Source of the DNA: SCQX01 sp035720945
Lineage (GTDB): Bacteria; Pseudomonadota; Gammaproteobacteria; Burkholderiales; Burkholderiaceae_B
DNA: 16,494 nt
Assembly: GCA_035720945.1 (NCBI GenBank)
Contig: DASTNK010000024.1
Location: 1 to 16,494, forward strand
Direction of reading: 5' to 3'
The notes under the pieces are model-generated. The model searched no databases. It was not told where the DNA came from and saw only the letters and a program-made list of their open reading frames with translations. A program made the position numbers and the translations under genes. This document shows, piece by piece, positions 14,164 through 16,494 of the stretch. Each line of letters begins with the position of its first letter. Within the stretch, counting starts at the first letter, position 1.

Positions 14164-14205
14164 TTTGTGGGGGCTGGCGAAGGCTTTGTGCGGGCTGGCG
14201 AAGTG
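14164..14205. repeat. Tandem duplication, two 21-base copies
   Basis: TTTGTGGGGGCTGGCGAAG at 14164 is followed 21 bases later (14185) by TTTGTGCGGGCTGGCGAAG; the 21-base units match at 18 of 21 positions. It lies directly right of the nested inverted repeat and about 70 bases upstream of the ahcY promoter. The rest of the gap (14206-14262) shows nothing recognisable. Confidence 0.6.
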
Positions 14206-14273
14206 GAGTTCGGCGGGCGGTCAGCGGGTGTGTGAGAGGCGTTCTTGCTGGCTCACAGGTCTGATAGTTACGC

Positions 14274-14279
14274 TACAAT
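14274..14279 (+). promoter_or_regulatory. -10 element of the ahcY promoter
   Basis: TACAAT is one base from the TATAAT consensus. Transcription starting about 7 bases downstream (near 14286) would begin just before the first paired base of the SAH riboswitch at 14289, which is the expected geometry. The -35 is poor: the hexamer at 17-base spacing is GCTCAC. Confidence 0.6.
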
Positions 14280-14288
14280 TGTGGTTTT

Positions 14289-14380
14289 CCTGAGGGGCGC
14301 TGCGACGGGCGTGCGAGGGCTGTTTGGCCCTGCTTTGAACCCCGCTAGGCTCAGGACTGTCTCTTTTGAACGGCGCTCAT
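14289..14380 (+). ncRNA. SAH riboswitch (ahcY leader)
   Basis: Matches the known S-adenosylhomocysteine riboswitch in order: CCTGAGGGGCGCTGCGAC (14289-14306), AGGCTCAGG (14347-14355) and TTGAACGGCGCTCA (14366-14379). P1 is CCTGAG with CTCAGG (14350-14355). Inside, CGGG (14306-14309) pairs with CCCG (14341-14344), and an extra hairpin, AGGGC/GCCCT (14316-14331), is inserted. The pseudoknot pairs GGGCGC with GCGCTC (about 14373-14378), with one G-U pair. SAH binding is known to raise ahcY expression in beta- and gammaproteobacteria that carry this element. The downstream part has no intrinsic terminator, so control is more likely translational. Confidence 0.93.
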
Positions 14381-14436
14381 CATTTCCCGCGGGGCGGGTG
14401 GCGATGGGCAGGTTCGTGTTCATGCGTCCGCATTGC

Positions 14437-14455
14437 GGGTCTTGGAGAAAGACCC
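14437..14455 (+). promoter_or_regulatory. Hairpin presenting the ahcY ribosome-binding site
   Basis: GGGTCTT (14437-14443) and AAGACCC (14449-14455) form a perfect 7-bp stem whose five-base loop, GGAGA, is the Shine-Dalgarno. The ATG of ahcY follows with no gap at 14456. The stem therefore occludes the spacing between ribosome site and start codon and is a natural candidate for the expression platform of the riboswitch upstream. Confidence 0.65.
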
Positions 14456-15874
14456 ATGAACACAGTTACCGATACCGTTTTTTCCGACTACAAGATTGCC
14501 GACATCGGCCTGGCTGATTTCGGGCGGCGCGAGATCGCGATCGCCGAAACCGAAATGCCGGGGCTGATGGCCACGCGCGAGGAATATGCCTCGGCGCAGC
14601 CGCTGAAGGGTGCGCGCATCGCCGGCAGTCTGCACATGACCATCCAGACCGCGGTGTTGATCGAAACGCTGGTGGCGCTGGGCGCCGAGGTGCGCTGGGC
14701 ATCGTGCAATATTTTCTCGACCCAGGACCACGCGGCGGCGGCGATCGCGGCCGGTGGCAATCCGGTGTTCGCGGTCAAGGGCGAGACCCTGGTTGATTAC
14801 TGGCGGTACACGCACAAGATTTTCGAATGGCCCGAAGGCTCATCGGCCAACATGATCCTGGATGACGGCGGCGACGCGACGCTGTTGCTGCATCTGGGCA
14901 CGAAGGCTGAATCGAATCCGGCCGTGCTCGACAAACCGAACGGCGAGGAAGAGCGTGTGTTGTTCGCGGCGATCCGCGAGCGTCTGGCGGTGGATTCGAC
15001 ATGGTATTCCCGCCGTCTGGCGCAGATTCGCGGGGTCACGGAAGAGACCACCACCGGGGTGCATCGTCTGTACCAGATGTCGCAGAAGGGTGAACTGGCG
15101 GTGCCGGCGATCAACGTGAACGATTCAGTCACGAAGTCGAAGTTCGACAATCTGTATGGTTGCCGTGAGTCGCTGGTCGACGGCATCAAGCGCGCGACGG
15201 ATGTCATGGTGGCGGGCAAGGTCGCGGTGGTCTGCGGGTTCGGTGATGTGGGCAAGGGCTGCGCGCAGGCGTTGTCGGCGTTGCGGGCCCAGGTGTGGGT
15301 GACGGAAATCGATCCCATCTGCGCGTTGCAGGCGTCCATGGAAGGCTACAAGGTGGTGACGCTCGACGACGTGGCCGACAAGGCCGACATTTTCGTCACG
15401 TGCACGGGCAATTATCATGTGATTACGCGCGGGCACATGGATCGCATGAAAGACCAGGCCATCGTTTGCAACATCGGGCACTTCGACAACGAAATCGATG
15501 TGGCCTCGATCGAGAACCTGCAGTGGGAAGAAGTGAAGCCGCAGGTTGATCATGTCATTTTCCCCGATGGCAAGCGTATCATCCTGCTGGCCAAGGGGCG
15601 TCTGGTGAACCTGGGTTGCGCGACCGGGCACCCGTCGTTTGTGATGTCGGCGTCGTTCACCAACCAGACCATCGCCCAGATCGAGCTCTTCACGCGCGGC
15701 GAGGCTTACAAGAAAGGGCAGGTATATGTGCTGCCCAAGCATCTGGACGAAAAAGTGGCGCGCCTGCACTTGAACAAGCTGGGTGTGTCCCTGACGCGTC
15801 TGCGTCCTGACCAGGCGGACTACATCGGTGTGCCGGCCGATGGCCCGTACAAACCGGGTCATTACCGTTATTGA
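14456..15874 (+). CDS. ahcY: Adenosylhomocysteinase (SAH hydrolase)
   Basis: Hydrolyses S-adenosylhomocysteine to homocysteine and adenosine, removing the inhibitor left by every SAM-dependent methylation; NAD-dependent cytosolic tetramer. The 472 residues include HMTIQTAVLIETL (60-72), CNIFSTQDHAAAA (84-96), the extra segment of about 40 residues found in many bacterial forms (about 123-165), GVTEETTTGVHRLY (193-206), the NAD-binding GFGDVGKGCA (261-270) and the conserved C-terminal KPGHYRY (466-472). The ATG at 14456 has GGAG 8 bases upstream, placed in the loop of a hairpin. Regulated by the SAH riboswitch in its leader; first gene of ahcY-holin-metF. Confidence 0.98.
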   Translation: MNTVTDTVFSDYKIADIGLADFGRREIAIAETEMPGLMATREEYASAQPLKGARIAGSLHMTIQTAVLIETLVALGAEVRWASCNIFSTQDHAAAAIAAGGNPVFAVKGETLVDYWRYTHKIFEWPEGSSANMILDDGGDATLLLHLGTKAESNPAVLDKPNGEEERVLFAAIRERLAVDSTWYSRRLAQIRGVTEETTTGVHRLYQMSQKGELAVPAINVNDSVTKSKFDNLYGCRESLVDGIKRATDVMVAGKVAVVCGFGDVGKGCAQALSALRAQVWVTEIDPICALQASMEGYKVVTLDDVADKADIFVTCTGNYHVITRGHMDRMKDQAIVCNIGHFDNEIDVASIENLQWEEVKPQVDHVIFPDGKRIILLAKGRLVNLGCATGHPSFVMSASFTNQTIAQIELFTRGEAYKKGQVYVLPKHLDEKVARLHLNKLGVSLTRLRPDQADYIGVPADGPYKPGHYRY

Positions 15875-15892
15875 TGCATCACTGCCGACTCA

Positions 15893-15925
15893 TCGGCCGC
15901 GGCCCGGCATGAGCGCCGCGGCCGA
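15893..15925 (+). other. Strong GC hairpin between ahcY and the membrane-protein gene
   Basis: TCGGCCGCGGC (15893-15903) and GCCGCGGCCGA (15915-15925) form a perfect 11-bp, nearly all-GC stem with an 11-base loop. It begins 19 bases after the ahcY stop and ends about 12 bases before the strong ribosome site AGGGAGGG (15937-15944) of the next gene. With no U-tract it is more likely an mRNA-stability or processing element than a full terminator. Confidence 0.65.
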
Positions 15926-15951
15926 CGATTCACCACAGGGAGGGTCGACTC

Positions 15952-16287
15952 ATGGAAATCATTCTTGTCTGGATACTGAACGCGGTCGCGCTGCTGATCG
16001 TGGCGTACATACTGCCGGGGATCAACGTGGCGTCCTTCGGGTCGGCCCTGATTGCCGCGCTCGTGCTGGGCCTGCTCAACACGCTGGTCAAGCCGGTGCT
16101 CATCCTGCTTACATTTCCCATTACCATTGTCACCCTGGGCCTGTTCCTGCTGGTCATCAATGCCCTGGTGTTCTGGTTCGCGGGCTCGATCCTGAAAGGC
16201 TTTCATGTGGGCGGCTTCTGGTGGGCCGTTCTGGGCGCCATTGTCTATAGCTTTATTTCCGGGCTGTTGTCGCGGCTCATTCACTAG
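15952..16287 (+). CDS. Phage-holin-4 superfamily small membrane protein (PF04020 type)
   Basis: A 111-residue, very hydrophobic inner-membrane protein with about four membrane segments (roughly 3-22, 28-49, 57-80 and 88-108). The pattern LLNTLVKPVLILLTFPITIVTLGLFLLVINALVFW fits the 'Mycobacterial 4 TMS phage holin' family in name, but members of this family in Proteobacteria are chromosomal and of unknown function. The start at 15952 has a strong AGGGAGGG ribosome site 7 bases upstream. It sits between ahcY and metF, an order common in Betaproteobacteria, so it is part of a methyl-cycle operon rather than a phage remnant. Confidence 0.92.
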   Translation: MEIILVWILNAVALLIVAYILPGINVASFGSALIAALVLGLLNTLVKPVLILLTFPITIVTLGLFLLVINALVFWFAGSILKGFHVGGFWWAVLGAIVYSFISGLLSRLIH

Positions 16288-16319
16288 CCGGTGCGTCCCC
16301 ACTCATTTTTTGATGATCA

Positions 16320-16494
16320 ATGACTTCCTCAGACACGTCCCTGCCTGATTCACACAGCGGCCCGGCGCGGCGCCCCGTAAGCCTGGAATTCTTCCCGCCG
16401 CGCGACATCGCGGCGCAGGAAAGGCTTACGCGCGCCGCCAAGCAGTTGCAGGCCGTGCAGCCTGCTTATGTCAGCGTCACGTTCGGGGCGGGCG
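16320..16494 (+). CDS. metF: 5,10-methylenetetrahydrofolate reductase, N-terminal part
   Basis: The first 58 codons; the gene runs off the right edge. MetF reduces methylenetetrahydrofolate to methyltetrahydrofolate, the methyl donor for methionine synthesis, using FAD. Diagnostic sequence: VSLEFFPPRD (20-29) with the catalytic Glu (E23, matching E. coli Glu28), and YVSVTFGAG (50-58). The first 18 residues are variable. The ATG at 16320 lies 32 bases after the upstream stop and has no evident Shine-Dalgarno; an ATG at 16312 is in another frame. Probably translated from the ahcY operon transcript. Confidence 0.93.
   Translation, partial: MTSSDTSLPDSHSGPARRPVSLEFFPPRDIAAQERLTRAAKQLQAVQPAYVSVTFGAG

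Noticed and set aside
13925..14166. Transposon with a clean target-site duplication
   Set aside because: TCTTT occurs on both sides, but the left copy is separated from the arm by several bases and no transposase is present, so the duplication is not established.
13832..14293. A 153-codon plus-strand frame across the gene-free stretch
   Set aside because: It runs through both arms of the nested inverted repeat, overlaps DUF1289 in another frame, has no convincing ribosome site, and its translation resembles no protein family.
15125..15862. A 245-codon frame antisense to ahcY
   Set aside because: The sense frame encodes a complete AHCY with all motifs; the antisense product is a compositional shadow.
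15952..16287. Prophage remnant, from the holin-like protein
   Set aside because: No other phage genes are near. The family is chromosomal in Proteobacteria and the gene lies inside a metabolic operon.

Overview
The window looks like chromosomal core DNA from a GC-rich betaproteobacterium of the order Burkholderiales, most likely family Alcaligenaceae (Bordetella/Achromobacter/Castellaniella-like). This rests on the protein sequences (MetK, HslU, DksA without a four-Cys zinc finger, Zur), on the ahcY - small 'phage holin' membrane protein - metF order, and on a SAH riboswitch in front of ahcY. The genus cannot be fixed from this sequence alone. No rRNA, tRNA, CRISPR array, insertion sequence or prophage was seen.

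Layout. Positions 1-1638 (minus strand) hold the start of petA (Rieske protein), a PduO-type cobalamin adenosyltransferase and a GNAT acetyltransferase with a TTG start. A small periplasmic CusF-like protein (plus strand, 1836-2135) follows and ends at a strong hairpin shared with the converging hslU. From 7623 down to 2217 a minus-strand block reads xerC, zur, cobW-type GTPase, dksA, hslV, hslU. A Zur operator abuts the xerC stop codon and a near-consensus heat-shock promoter lies between dksA and hslV. A lone plus-strand HAD phosphatase (7888-8685) separates xerC from a tightly coupled minus-strand operon, lpxL-type, lpxL-type, dapF, DUF484 (12142 down to 8819). Divergent from that operon are metK with a strong terminator, a DUF1289 gene, a 565-bp gene-free stretch with a nested inverted-repeat element, and the ahcY-holin-metF operon that runs off the right end.

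How the genes fit together. metK, ahcY and metF cover SAM synthesis, SAH removal and methyl-group supply. The SAH riboswitch should raise ahcY expression, and perhaps that of the genes behind it, when SAH accumulates. Zur, a CobW/ZNG-type metallochaperone GTPase and a DksA that has lost three of its four zinc cysteines form a plausible zinc-homeostasis group. The lpxL pair acylates lipid A, and dapF supplies meso-diaminopimelate for lysine and peptidoglycan. HslVU is an ATP-dependent protease under apparent sigma-32 control.

Most of the window is ordinary housekeeping sequence, and I see no clear undescribed defence or mobile system. The points most worth a second look are the nested palindromic element at 13935-14161, the Shine-Dalgarno hairpin immediately before ahcY, the Zur box and zinc gene group, and the altered metal site of the CusF-like protein.
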